A stretch of DNA of 64,000 nt. Origin: Gp6-AA40 sp036407095 (lineage in GTDB: Bacteria > Acidobacteriota > Vicinamibacteria > Vicinamibacterales > UBA2999). The notes beneath the pieces are model-generated. The model was not told where the DNA came from, did no database searches, and saw only the letters and a program-made list of their open reading frames with translations. The stretch is from contig DASWZV010000155.1 of NCBI GenBank assembly GCA_036407095.1, forward strand, positions 1 through 64,000, written 5' to 3'. Each line of letters starts with the position of its first letter. Position 1 is the first letter of the stretch. A program made the translations under genes and the position numbers. Shown here one piece after another: positions 1-7,667 of this stretch.

Positions 1-27
1 GGTGCGAGCCTGCGTTCCATCGGTGCG

Positions 28-51
28 GTCCGGCTGAAGCCTGACACTACG
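28..51 (-). repeat. Single copy of dispersed REP-like palindromic unit
   Basis: Read on the minus strand, this segment matches the 28-bp units at 38573-38656 (CGTAGTGTC, then GGCTTCAGCCGGAC) with one mismatch over 24 bases. The shared part is an almost perfect dyad. Two occurrences in 64 kb, one isolated and one as a tandem triplet, suggest a genome-wide dispersed element. Confidence 0.6.
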
Positions 52-58
52 ACTTCAG

Positions 59-410
59 GATCGCACCGACCGAACTCGAGGATCGCACCGACCGAACTCG
101 AGGATCGCACCGACCGAACTCGAGGATCGCACCGACCGAACTCGGGGATCGCACCGACCGAGCTCGAGGATCGCACCGACCGAACTCGAGGATCGCACCG
201 ACCGAGCTCGAGGATCGCACCGACCGAACTCGAGGATCGCACCGACCGAACTCGAGGATCGCACCGACCGAACTCGAGGATCGCACCGACCGAGCTCGAG
301 GATCGCACCGACCGAGCTCGAGGATCGCACCGACCGGGCTCGAGGATCGCACCGACCGAACTCGAGGATCGCACCGACCGAACTCGAGGATCGCACCGAC
401 AGTATTCAGG
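59..410. repeat. Tandem array, 16 units of 22 bp
   Basis: Sixteen contiguous units start at 59, 81, 103 and every 22 bases to 389. Each begins GATCGCACCGACC and ends in CGAACTCGAG or CGAGCTCGAG. Variation is confined to an A/G change in the AACTC/AGCTC part and two single-unit changes. There are no spacers. Because 22 is not a multiple of 3, the minus strand is open through the array as a 22-residue periodic peptide, an artefact of the missing stop codons. The array lies just beyond the 3' end of the chemosensory operon. Confidence 0.95.
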
Positions 411-425
411 CTCGCACCGTCCGCG

Positions 426-2060
426 TCACACCCCCTGTGCCGCGCGCACCAATGCGGCAGACAGTGCGGCGAGGTCGATCGGTTTGGCGACATGCGTCTG
501 ATAACCAGCCGCCAAGGCGCGCTGCCGATCGTCGGGATTGGCGTATCCCGACACCGCCACCGCGGGAATGCCGCCGCCATCATCGGTTCGCAGCGCCCGC
601 AGCTCGCGCATGAACTCGTATCCGTCTTTGGTGGGCATGCCGAGATCGGACAGGATCACATGCGGTCGACGAGGGAGGGGCGACATACGGATATGAGACA
701 GTGCTTCATCCGACGACGCCACACTCGACACGAGCGCACCGCACTTCGATAGGAATTCGCTGAGCAGCTCGCGCGAATCCGACTCGTCATCGATGACGAG
801 CACACGAACGCCGGCGAGGGAATCGGCCAGCTCCGATCCCGGTTGGTCGACTTCGGCTTGAGGGTGACGCACGTCATCGGACATGACCGTCGGCAAATCG
901 ATGGTGAAGGTCGCCCCGGATCCTTCTCCGTCGCTCCTGGCCGTGACGCAGCCGCCATGCAGCTCGACGACCTCCTTCACCAGTGCGAGCCCGAGGCCCA
1001 GACCGCCGTGGCGTCGCGAACTCGACGCATCGCTCTGTCGAAACCGTTCGAACACGTACGGCAGGAAGTCCTGGCTGATGCCTTGACCGGTGTCGCGCAC
1101 CACGATCCGGGCGCCCGCGCCAGCTCGCGTGACGGTGAGCTCGATCACGCCACTGGGGTCGGTGAACTTGACGGCGTTGGACAGCAGGTTCCAGATGACC
1201 TGCTGGAGGCGCTGCTGATCGCCGAGCACCGGAGGTGTTTTCGGATCCAGGCGGGTCCGAAGCTCGAGCTGCTTCGCCTTGATCGACGGCCCGATGACGT
1301 CGAGCGCGGCGAGTGCAATCGCGGAAAGGTCGACCGGATGCATCTCGAGCCGAAGCTTGCCTGACGAGATGCGGGCCACGTCGAGCAGATCGTCGATGAT
1401 TCTGGCCAGCGCGCTGGCGTTGCGCTCGATCGCACGGACCGCGCGTGACAGGACCGCTGGGTCGACGTCGCTGCGTTCGATGAGGATTCGCGCCCACCCG
1501 AGGACGGCGTTGAGCGGGTTGCGCATCTCGTGCGAGACCGTGGACAGGAATTCATCCTTGGCGCGGATGGCCTTCTCCGCAGTGACGCGCGCCATCCGCT
1601 GCACGTCGATCTGCTTGCGCAGCTCGCTTTCACTCGCGAGCCGATCCGAGATGTCCTCGATCGTGGTGACCGTGCCGATGATCGCGTCGCCGTCCATCAG
1701 GGGACCGATGCGGCCGCTTTGCGGCATCTCGGCGAGTCCGAGCTCGGCGTTGGTCGGAACCAGGGGCAGCAGGTATTTGTGGAGTCCGAACGAGATCATG
1801 CTGATTCGCCCGGTCAGCGCATCCTCGTAGTGCTGGTCGAGGCCGCGGATTGTGAGGTCGGTATAGACATCGTAGAGCGGCTGACCGACGACGTCGGATG
1901 CCGGTCGTCCCGAGTGCACCTCCATCCAGCGGTTCCAGACCAGGATCCGCATCGAGCAATCAGTTGCAAACATTCCCTGATGCGTGAGCCCCGAGAACCA
2001 GCGCACCAGAGCAGTCTGCAGGCGGGCCGCGTCGACCGGCGGATTCGACGACAGCGTCAT
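426..2060 (-). CDS. PAS hybrid histidine kinase with C-terminal receiver
   Basis: Cytoplasmic two-component kinase of 544 aa, last gene of the chemosensory operon. Order: PAS domain (about 20-145, ending IGTVTTIEDISDR), HisKA with the phospho-acceptor in STVSHEMRNPLNAVLG (about 185), HATPase_c (N box NLLSNAVKFT, G1 DTGQGIS, G2 GLGLGLALVKE), then a receiver (about 425-540) with VLVIDDE, phospho-Asp in ILSDLGMP and Lys in AKPID. No membrane segment is visible. The ATG at 2060 overlaps the upstream cheC stop as ATGA, with a GGGAGGGGGG stretch upstream, so I prefer it to an in-frame start 18 bases earlier. Its PAS domain resembles that of the PAS/HEAT protein of the same operon. It could receive or inject phosphoryl groups into the chemosensory pathway. 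Confidence 0.88.
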   Translation of the reverse strand: MTLSSNPPVDAARLQTALVRWFSGLTHQGMFATDCSMRILVWNRWMEVHSGRPASDVVGQPLYDVYTDLTIRGLDQHYEDALTGRISMISFGLHKYLLPLVPTNAELGLAEMPQSGRIGPLMDGDAIIGTVTTIEDISDRLASESELRKQIDVQRMARVTAEKAIRAKDEFLSTVSHEMRNPLNAVLGWARILIERSDVDPAVLSRAVRAIERNASALARIIDDLLDVARISSGKLRLEMHPVDLSAIALAALDVIGPSIKAKQLELRTRLDPKTPPVLGDQQRLQQVIWNLLSNAVKFTDPSGVIELTVTRAGAGARIVVRDTGQGISQDFLPYVFERFRQSDASSSRRHGGLGLGLALVKEVVELHGGCVTARSDGEGSGATFTIDLPTVMSDDVRHPQAEVDQPGSELADSLAGVRVLVIDDESDSRELLSEFLSKCGALVSSVASSDEALSHIRMSPLPRRPHVILSDLGMPTKDGYEFMRELRALRTDDGGGIPAVAVSGYANPDDRQRALAAGYQTHVAKPIDLAALSAALVRAAQGV

Positions 2061-2671
2061 CGCTCGCCCCCCTCCCACTGCTCGATCGCCCGAATGAGCC
2101 GATCGATCGAGGCCACGCTGAGCACGATGATGAGATAGCCGGTGAGGCTGCTGTTCTTCAGCCTGAACGCCGCGTGCACGATCAGCGCGTAGCGAAGGCC
2201 CTGCCGGTTGACGGTGACCGACCTGACGACGCCCTCGAGCGTTTCAAGCGTCAGATGCGGGACCGAGAACGACACCTGCACGCGCAGCAGATTGCCGAAC
2301 GAGCCGAGGCACGCGTTCAGCAGGATGTTGCCGACTTCAGTGAGCACCTCACGTGCCGACGCGTCGATCTGCAGCGGCATCGCGGGCTCGTTGGTCAGGA
2401 GCTCCTTGAGGATGGCCGCGCTGTGCTCGTCGAGTACCAGCAGGGCATCGCCCGCCACTGAACCGGAGAAGATCTGGTGGATGGTGGCGACCTCGTTCTG
2501 GACCATGGGTCGCAGGGTGTCGCTGAGCTCGTCGAGCGGGCACATCGTAATCTGCGGGACTTCCAGCTGCACGCGTTGCCCGGTCAATTTGGACAGCGAA
2601 GCTGCGGCGCGGCCAAACCCGATGTTGATGACCTCGACCAGCGCATCCTGCTGTAGAGCGGTCAAATTCAT
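2057..2671 (-). CDS. cheC: CheC-family CheY-P phosphatase
   Basis: 204-residue protein with the duplicated CheC signature: a first active-site helix DALVEVINIGFGRAAASL (Glu13, Asn16) and a second, ASAREVLTEVGNILLNACLG. CheC proteins dephosphorylate CheY-P and usually pair with CheD; no cheD is seen here. Two intact sites suggest an active phosphatase rather than a CheX-like adaptor. ATG 2671 overlaps the upstream receiver stop (ATGA) and its own stop overlaps the kinase start, so it is translationally coupled on both sides. Its likely substrate is the adjacent receiver protein (2668-3039). Confidence 0.85.
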   Translation of the reverse strand: MNLTALQQDALVEVINIGFGRAAASLSKLTGQRVQLEVPQITMCPLDELSDTLRPMVQNEVATIHQIFSGSVAGDALLVLDEHSAAILKELLTNEPAMPLQIDASAREVLTEVGNILLNACLGSFGNLLRVQVSFSVPHLTLETLEGVVRSVTVNRQGLRYALIVHAAFRLKNSSLTGYLIIVLSVASIDRLIRAIEQWEGGER

Positions 2672-3039
2672 TCCGTCGCTCCAGTCAGGGCACTTTCGAG
2701 TGCCTTCAAGATCTCTGCTTTCTCGAATGGCTTGCTGATGAAGCCCCTCGCGCCAGCGGCTTCGGCCAGGTCCTGCGAAGAGGTCTGGATGTCCGCCGAC
2801 ACGACGACGACTTTCGCGTTGGCGTCGAGCTCACGAAGCTTCGCCAGCACATCGAGCCCGTACATGCCCTTCATCACGAGATCGAGCAGGACGACATCGG
2901 GCTTGTCGATGAAGTATCGCTCCAGCGCGCTGAGGCCGTCGTCTGCTTCTGCGACCTCATAGCCGGCAGCTTCCAGAATCTGGCGCAGCCTCCGGCGCGA
3001 CAACGCCGAGTCGTCGACGACGAGTATTCGTGAATTCAT
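2668..3039 (-). CDS. cheY: CheY-like single-domain response regulator
   Basis: 123-residue stand-alone receiver. Acidic pocket VVDDS near residue 9, phospho-acceptor Asp in VVLLDLVMKGM (about 53), Thr/Ser position VVVSAD and conserved Lys in ISKPFEKAEI. There is no output domain, so it must act by protein contact. ATG 3039 overlaps the cheB stop (ATGA) and its stop overlaps the cheC start, making it the natural CheC substrate. It is the second receiver-only gene of the operon; the other (12230-12637) opens it. Confidence 0.9.
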   Translation of the reverse strand: MNSRILVVDDSALSRRRLRQILEAAGYEVAEADDGLSALERYFIDKPDVVLLDLVMKGMYGLDVLAKLRELDANAKVVVVSADIQTSSQDLAEAAGARGFISKPFEKAEILKALESALTGATE

Positions 3040-4070
3040 ACGCGTTCCATGACGGCTTCCGTCAATCGATCGAGCGGGACGCTCGCATCACTCAAACCGG
3101 CTTCGACCACCGCGCGGGGCATCCCGTACACCACACACGTGTGCTCGTCCTCCGTGAGCACCGTTCCGCCGCGGGCTTTGATCCATGCGGCCCCTTGCCG
3201 GCCGTCATCACCCATCCCGGTCATGACCAGCGCGAGCACGCGATCGCCGTACACATCGGCCGCCGATTGAAACAGGACGTCGACCGACGGACGGTGGGGC
3301 GCATCGAGCGGACTCACATCCAGTCTTGTACGCACTGCACCGCTGGACGTTCGCGCGAACGACAGGTGCCGGCCGGCCGGTGCGAGGAACACGAAACCGG
3401 GGCGCACCTCTTGCCCCTCGCGAGCCTCGACGACGGTGAGCGGCGACGCCTCGTTGAGGCGCTGCGCATACGCCTCGGTGTAGCCAACCGGCATGTGCAG
3501 TACGATCGCGATCGGCACGGGGAAATCGGTGCCGAATCGGGGGATCACCGACTTCAATCCCTGAGGGCCGCCGGTCGAGACGCCGATGACGAGGACGTCG
3601 TACCGCTTGGTGAACGATGTCACGACCGGTGCAACTCCGACGACGACCGGCTGATGGAGGCGGAGCACTGGCGCCGCGGCCGCGGCCGTGATTTTGGCCA
3701 CGAGGTCTTCTGCGATCTCGAAGACCTTATCCGTCGCCAGGGCAGTGGGCTTCTGGATGAAATCCACCGCGCCGGCATCGAGCGCGCTGAGGACGCGCTC
3801 GCTCGAATCGGGTGCGATGCTGACGACGACGATCGGGACAGGCTTGATCGCCATCTGCCGGCGGATGAACTCGACGCCGTCGGTACCCGGCATGATTAGA
3901 TCGCAGGTCACGACATCCGGCTTGAGCCGGTCGACCAGGTCGAGCGCTTCATGACCATCGCGCGCCGTCCCGACCACTTGCACGGCGGGACTTCGCGACA
4001 ACATTTCCTTGACCACTTTGCGAACGTAGGCCGAGTCGTCAACGACGACCACACGAAGAACGCGATCCAT
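3036..4070 (-). CDS. cheB: Chemotaxis protein-glutamate methylesterase/deamidase
   Basis: 344-residue CheB of standard length. N-terminal receiver (VVVDDSAYVRKVVKEML; phospho-Asp in VVTCDLIMPGTDG), linker, then the methylesterase domain with catalytic Ser in IGVSTGGPQG (about 162), His in IVLHMPVGY (about 188) and Asp in TGMGDDGRQG (about 285). It removes methyl groups set by CheR on the receptor. The ATG overlaps the cheR stop by one base (TGATG), and the CheB stop overlaps the following receiver start. Confidence 0.96.
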   Translation of the reverse strand: MDRVLRVVVVDDSAYVRKVVKEMLSRSPAVQVVGTARDGHEALDLVDRLKPDVVTCDLIMPGTDGVEFIRRQMAIKPVPIVVVSIAPDSSERVLSALDAGAVDFIQKPTALATDKVFEIAEDLVAKITAAAAAPVLRLHQPVVVGVAPVVTSFTKRYDVLVIGVSTGGPQGLKSVIPRFGTDFPVPIAIVLHMPVGYTEAYAQRLNEASPLTVVEAREGQEVRPGFVFLAPAGRHLSFARTSSGAVRTRLDVSPLDAPHRPSVDVLFQSAADVYGDRVLALVMTGMGDDGRQGAAWIKARGGTVLTEDEHTCVVYGMPRAVVEAGLSDASVPLDRLTEAVMERV

Positions 4071-4957
4071 CAGAGCCTTTCACTTTCGAGCGCCGGAGCG
4101 GTGGCCGACGGCCGCTCGATCGGTTTCTTCGTGTACATGAAGGCACCACCAATGTCCTGCAGTTCGAAGCCGGTGTTCAGACGCAGCAGCGATTCCGATG
4201 CGCCGAGACACAAGTACGACACGTCGGGCATCGACTGCGTGAATGCCTTCACGGTCCGGCGGATACTCTGCTCGGAAAAATAGATGAAGACGTTGCGACA
4301 GAACACGATGGGTGCCGAGGCGTGGCGCGCGACGTCATCAGCCGCGACGAGATTGACCACGTCATACGTGATTCGGCGATGCAGTTCGGGCGCGACTGTC
4401 CACTGATGTTCGGTCTGCGTGAAGTACTTCTCCTGCAGTCCCGGCGGCAGATTGCGAAAAGACCGCCTGCCGTACTGACCGCGCGCGGCCTTGGCGATCG
4501 CCATGCGGCTGGCATCGCTGCCGAGGATCTCTATCGGCATGCGGTCGAACCAGCCCTTCTCGTCGAGCACCATCGCCACCGTCAACGGCTCTTCCCCAGT
4601 CGCGCACGGCACGCTCCAGATCGTCAACGGGCGATCTGCCCGCTGACGAGCCAGACTCGGAACGACGTGATCGACGACCGCCTTGATCTGATCGATTTCA
4701 CGCCAGAAGTACGTCTCCTGGACCGCCAGTGCGTCCATCACGCGGCCCCATTCGTCGGGTTCGTCCGAATACTTCAGCAGGTAGTAATAGTCCATGAACG
4801 AACTCAGTCCGCGCGCGAGGACGAGCGGCGCCAGACGGTCTGCGACCTGATCGAACTGACTCGCGTCGTAGAACAGCCCCAGTCGTTCATGAATCAATTC
4901 CCGGAGAATCGTGGTGACCTGCCCCACCAGCCCCAGAGACTCGGCTCGATATTGCAT
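4070..4957 (-). CDS. cheR: Chemotaxis protein methyltransferase
   Basis: 295-residue SAM-dependent methyltransferase acting on receptor glutamates. An N-terminal all-alpha domain is followed by the catalytic domain with ETYFWREIDQ, the SAM loop VPCATGEEPLTVAM (E-E-P instead of the commoner E-P/E-A variants) and CRNVFIYFS near the end of the Rossmann core. The length is typical. It starts 6 bases after the PAS/HEAT gene and is one-base-overlapped with cheB, so both adaptation enzymes are made together. There is no TPR extension. Confidence 0.95.
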   Translation of the reverse strand: MQYRAESLGLVGQVTTILRELIHERLGLFYDASQFDQVADRLAPLVLARGLSSFMDYYYLLKYSDEPDEWGRVMDALAVQETYFWREIDQIKAVVDHVVPSLARQRADRPLTIWSVPCATGEEPLTVAMVLDEKGWFDRMPIEILGSDASRMAIAKAARGQYGRRSFRNLPPGLQEKYFTQTEHQWTVAPELHRRITYDVVNLVAADDVARHASAPIVFCRNVFIYFSEQSIRRTVKAFTQSMPDVSYLCLGASESLLRLNTGFELQDIGGAFMYTKKPIERPSATAPALESERL

Positions 4958-4963
4958 GACTCG

Positions 4964-7654
4964 CTATTGGACGAACGAATTCGGGGTGCTCATCACGTCC
5001 GGTCGCTGCTGCGCGACGGCCAGCATGGCCGCGCGACGCACGTCGGCGTCGGGATCGGATCGGGCGAGCAGCAGCAGTTTTCGGACCGCGGATCGGCTGC
5101 CGAGCCGGCGCAGTTCCGCCGCCGCTGTCGCGCGGACGGCCGATGCCGAGTCGTCGAGCGCGCTCTCCACGAGCCGCGTCGCGTCGGGGTTCTTCATCCG
5201 GCTCAACGTCTCGATCACCGCCTGTCGCACATCGGGCGACCCGTGGCGGAGACCCTTTCCGATGTCGGCGGCGCATCTCACGGGCAGCTTCGCCAGCGCC
5301 GCGACAAACGTCTCGCGTCTGGCGGATTCCGCGGTCAGCGAGACGAGCGCGGCCGTCGCCAGCGACGCATCAGGCGTCTCTCGTGACGCGATGAGTGCGA
5401 GTGCCTCCGTAGCCGCGTCGACGCACGCCGGATCGGCATCAGCAGCCGCGGCCCACTGGAGCAGTGACACCGCTGACGAACCGCCTCGGACGCCGAGCGC
5501 GGTCAACGCTTCTGCCCGCCGCCAGGTATCGGAGTGGCGCAGCAACCCCTCGAGCGCGGACGTCGCCGTGCCGTCGGTGCTGTAGCCCAGCGCCCGTATC
5601 GCCGCTCGAGCCGCATCGGGACGATCGCAGACCGCGAGAGGGGTGAGCAGGGCGACCGCGTCCTCGGCATCGATGCGTCCCATCACATCGATGGCGGCCA
5701 GACGGACATGTTCAGCCGGATCCTCGCGGACCACTGCGTGCACGGCGGACGCGGCGCTGCGGTTTCCGAAGGTGCCAATCGACCGCAGCGCGAAGTAGCG
5801 GACCCATGGATCCGGATCGTCGAGCGCTCGTCCCAATACCGGCAGTGCATCCTGTTCGTCGATGCGGGCAAGCGCGGCCGCCGCCGCGGCGCGCACCGCC
5901 GGCGTCTCGCGCTCGATGGCGTGAATCAGAGCAGGAATCACTCGATCGTGTTCGAAGAACGGCAGCTGTTCGATCGCCGCACGTCGGACTGCTTCGACCG
6001 GATCCTGACAGCGCGCCAGCACGCGAGCGGCACATTCGGCATACCCGAAGTAGCCGGCGATTCTGACGGCTGATTCGCGAACCAGCGCATCGGCGTCGTC
6101 GAGCAAGAGTACGATGCGCGACGGCATCTCGGGATGTCCGATCGAATTGAGGCCGGCGATCGCGCTCTGCCGGACGGCGATCTCGCGGTGGCCGAGCAGC
6201 TCGAGCAGCGCGGCGAATGCGTCGCGGTCGCCGATCCTCGCCAGAGCGCCGGCGACCGGAAGCGCCATTTCCGGATCGCGCAACGCGTCGACCAGAGCGC
6301 CGGTCGCTTTGCGATGACCAATCCGTCCCAGCGCGACGGCCGCGGCCTGTCGTGTGTCGAGGTCCTCGGACGACAGCTGTTCGATGAGCAGGTCGATCAC
6401 GCCGGTTCCGTATCGAATCAGCGCCTCGACGACCTGGGCGCGCACCGTGGGTTGGCCGAGCAGACGGGTCAACGCCCGCTGTACCGCGGCGCCGCTCAAC
6501 CAGCCCAGCACCCGCGCGAGCCCGCGCAGACGATCCGGGCCCACGCGCTGCACCGCGTCCAGAAGGTTCTGCACGCCCGTGGCACCAACGGTGCGTTGCA
6601 CGATGCTCGCGATGTGTTCACCGGCGCCGTAGCGTTGCTCATAACGCTCCGACACACCAGCGAGCGCGTCGGCGACGACATCGGTCGGTCCATTCGGCTC
6701 GTTCAACAGCGCGACGAGCGGCCCCACCACCAGCTCGTCTCCCAATTCGCCAAGTGCCTCCGTGACGGCAACGCGCAGCATGTCGTCCTTGAGCAGCGGC
6801 ACGAGCCGCGGGGCGACGCTCGGTTCCCCCACTCGACGCAGGGCGTCGATGGCCGGGAAGGCGAGAAAGAAATCGCGCTCGTTGGCAATCGACAGCAGCT
6901 TCTCCGCTCCGTCCGATGCGCGCAGCATCGCCAGTGCTTCGATCGCATGAAACCGGACGTTCAGATCCGGATCGTCCAGAGCCGTGATCAAGGACGGCAC
7001 CGCTCGAGCGTCGCGCCGTTCGCCCAGGATCAGCGCCGCCTGGATCCGCAAATCGACATCGGGATCAGACAGACACGCGATCAGCGGCTCGACCACATCG
7101 ATGTCAGCGGTCGTCAGCAGATCCAGAAGGCTGCTGAGGACGTTGAAGTTGTGATGCTGTTCCCGCAGCGTTCGAATGACGGCGTCGACAATCGTCGGCC
7201 CGTGGCCGACCAGCTCGCGAACGGCGGCCTGGCGTGCCCGCCATTCGTCCTGATCGAGCGCGCGAGTGAGATGCGCGAGTTCCTTTTCGTTCTCGACGCG
7301 CGACGTGACATCCTCGATGGTCACGGCGACGCCGGTGATCCGCCCGTCGTCGCGAATCGGCCCGATCGTCACCCGCTGCTGCATGTGCTCGGAGGCGGCC
7401 GTGGGATCGCTCGGGCGACAGGCGATGAGATATCGATGCAGCGCCGGTGCGAGCACTTCGACCGTGCCGTCGTGCGCGACGCGCCGCAGGAGCGGAAGGA
7501 GACCGCTGGCCTCCAGTTCGGGCAGCACGAGACTGACCGGCCGTCCAAGTGCGTCCTCGGGACGGATGCCGGTGATCTCGACCAGGAACGCGTCCCAGGT
7601 ACGGATCACCAGATCCGTGTCGGTCGTGAAGAGGCCCAGGGGTGGTCGCGCCAC
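4964..7654 (-). CDS. PAS domain fused to a long HEAT-repeat array
   Basis: 896-residue protein inside the chemosensory operon, between the receptor and cheR. The N-terminal 130 residues form a PAS domain ending in GVAVTIEDVTSR. From about 150 to the C terminus there are more than twenty HEAT (PBS-lyase type) repeats of about 31 residues, with recurring words such as DPDVDLRIQAALILGE, DDPDLNVRFHAIEALA and SDPDADVRRAAMLAV. HEAT arrays are protein-binding solenoids, so a sensory scaffold is likely. It has no catalytic motif and no membrane segment. The start is GTG 7654, 13 bases after the receptor stop, with a weak ribosome site. It is not a standard chemotaxis component. Confidence 0.85.
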   Translation of the reverse strand: MARPPLGLFTTDTDLVIRTWDAFLVEITGIRPEDALGRPVSLVLPELEASGLLPLLRRVAHDGTVEVLAPALHRYLIACRPSDPTAASEHMQQRVTIGPIRDDGRITGVAVTIEDVTSRVENEKELAHLTRALDQDEWRARQAAVRELVGHGPTIVDAVIRTLREQHHNFNVLSSLLDLLTTADIDVVEPLIACLSDPDVDLRIQAALILGERRDARAVPSLITALDDPDLNVRFHAIEALAMLRASDGAEKLLSIANERDFFLAFPAIDALRRVGEPSVAPRLVPLLKDDMLRVAVTEALGELGDELVVGPLVALLNEPNGPTDVVADALAGVSERYEQRYGAGEHIASIVQRTVGATGVQNLLDAVQRVGPDRLRGLARVLGWLSGAAVQRALTRLLGQPTVRAQVVEALIRYGTGVIDLLIEQLSSEDLDTRQAAAVALGRIGHRKATGALVDALRDPEMALPVAGALARIGDRDAFAALLELLGHREIAVRQSAIAGLNSIGHPEMPSRIVLLLDDADALVRESAVRIAGYFGYAECAARVLARCQDPVEAVRRAAIEQLPFFEHDRVIPALIHAIERETPAVRAAAAAALARIDEQDALPVLGRALDDPDPWVRYFALRSIGTFGNRSAASAVHAVVREDPAEHVRLAAIDVMGRIDAEDAVALLTPLAVCDRPDAARAAIRALGYSTDGTATSALEGLLRHSDTWRRAEALTALGVRGGSSAVSLLQWAAAADADPACVDAATEALALIASRETPDASLATAALVSLTAESARRETFVAALAKLPVRCAADIGKGLRHGSPDVRQAVIETLSRMKNPDATRLVESALDDSASAVRATAAAELRRLGSRSAVRKLLLLARSDPDADVRRAAMLAVAQQRPDVMSTPNSFVQ

Positions 7655-7667
7655 AGATCAGGTCCGG

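Noticed and set aside
59..410. CRISPR array
   Set aside because: Units are directly contiguous with no spacers and no cas genes are near.
55..583. Open frames on the minus strand through the 22-bp array, encoding a 22-residue periodic peptide
   Set aside because: They arise because the repeat contains no stop in any minus frame; they start inside or antisense to other sequence and have no ribosome site.
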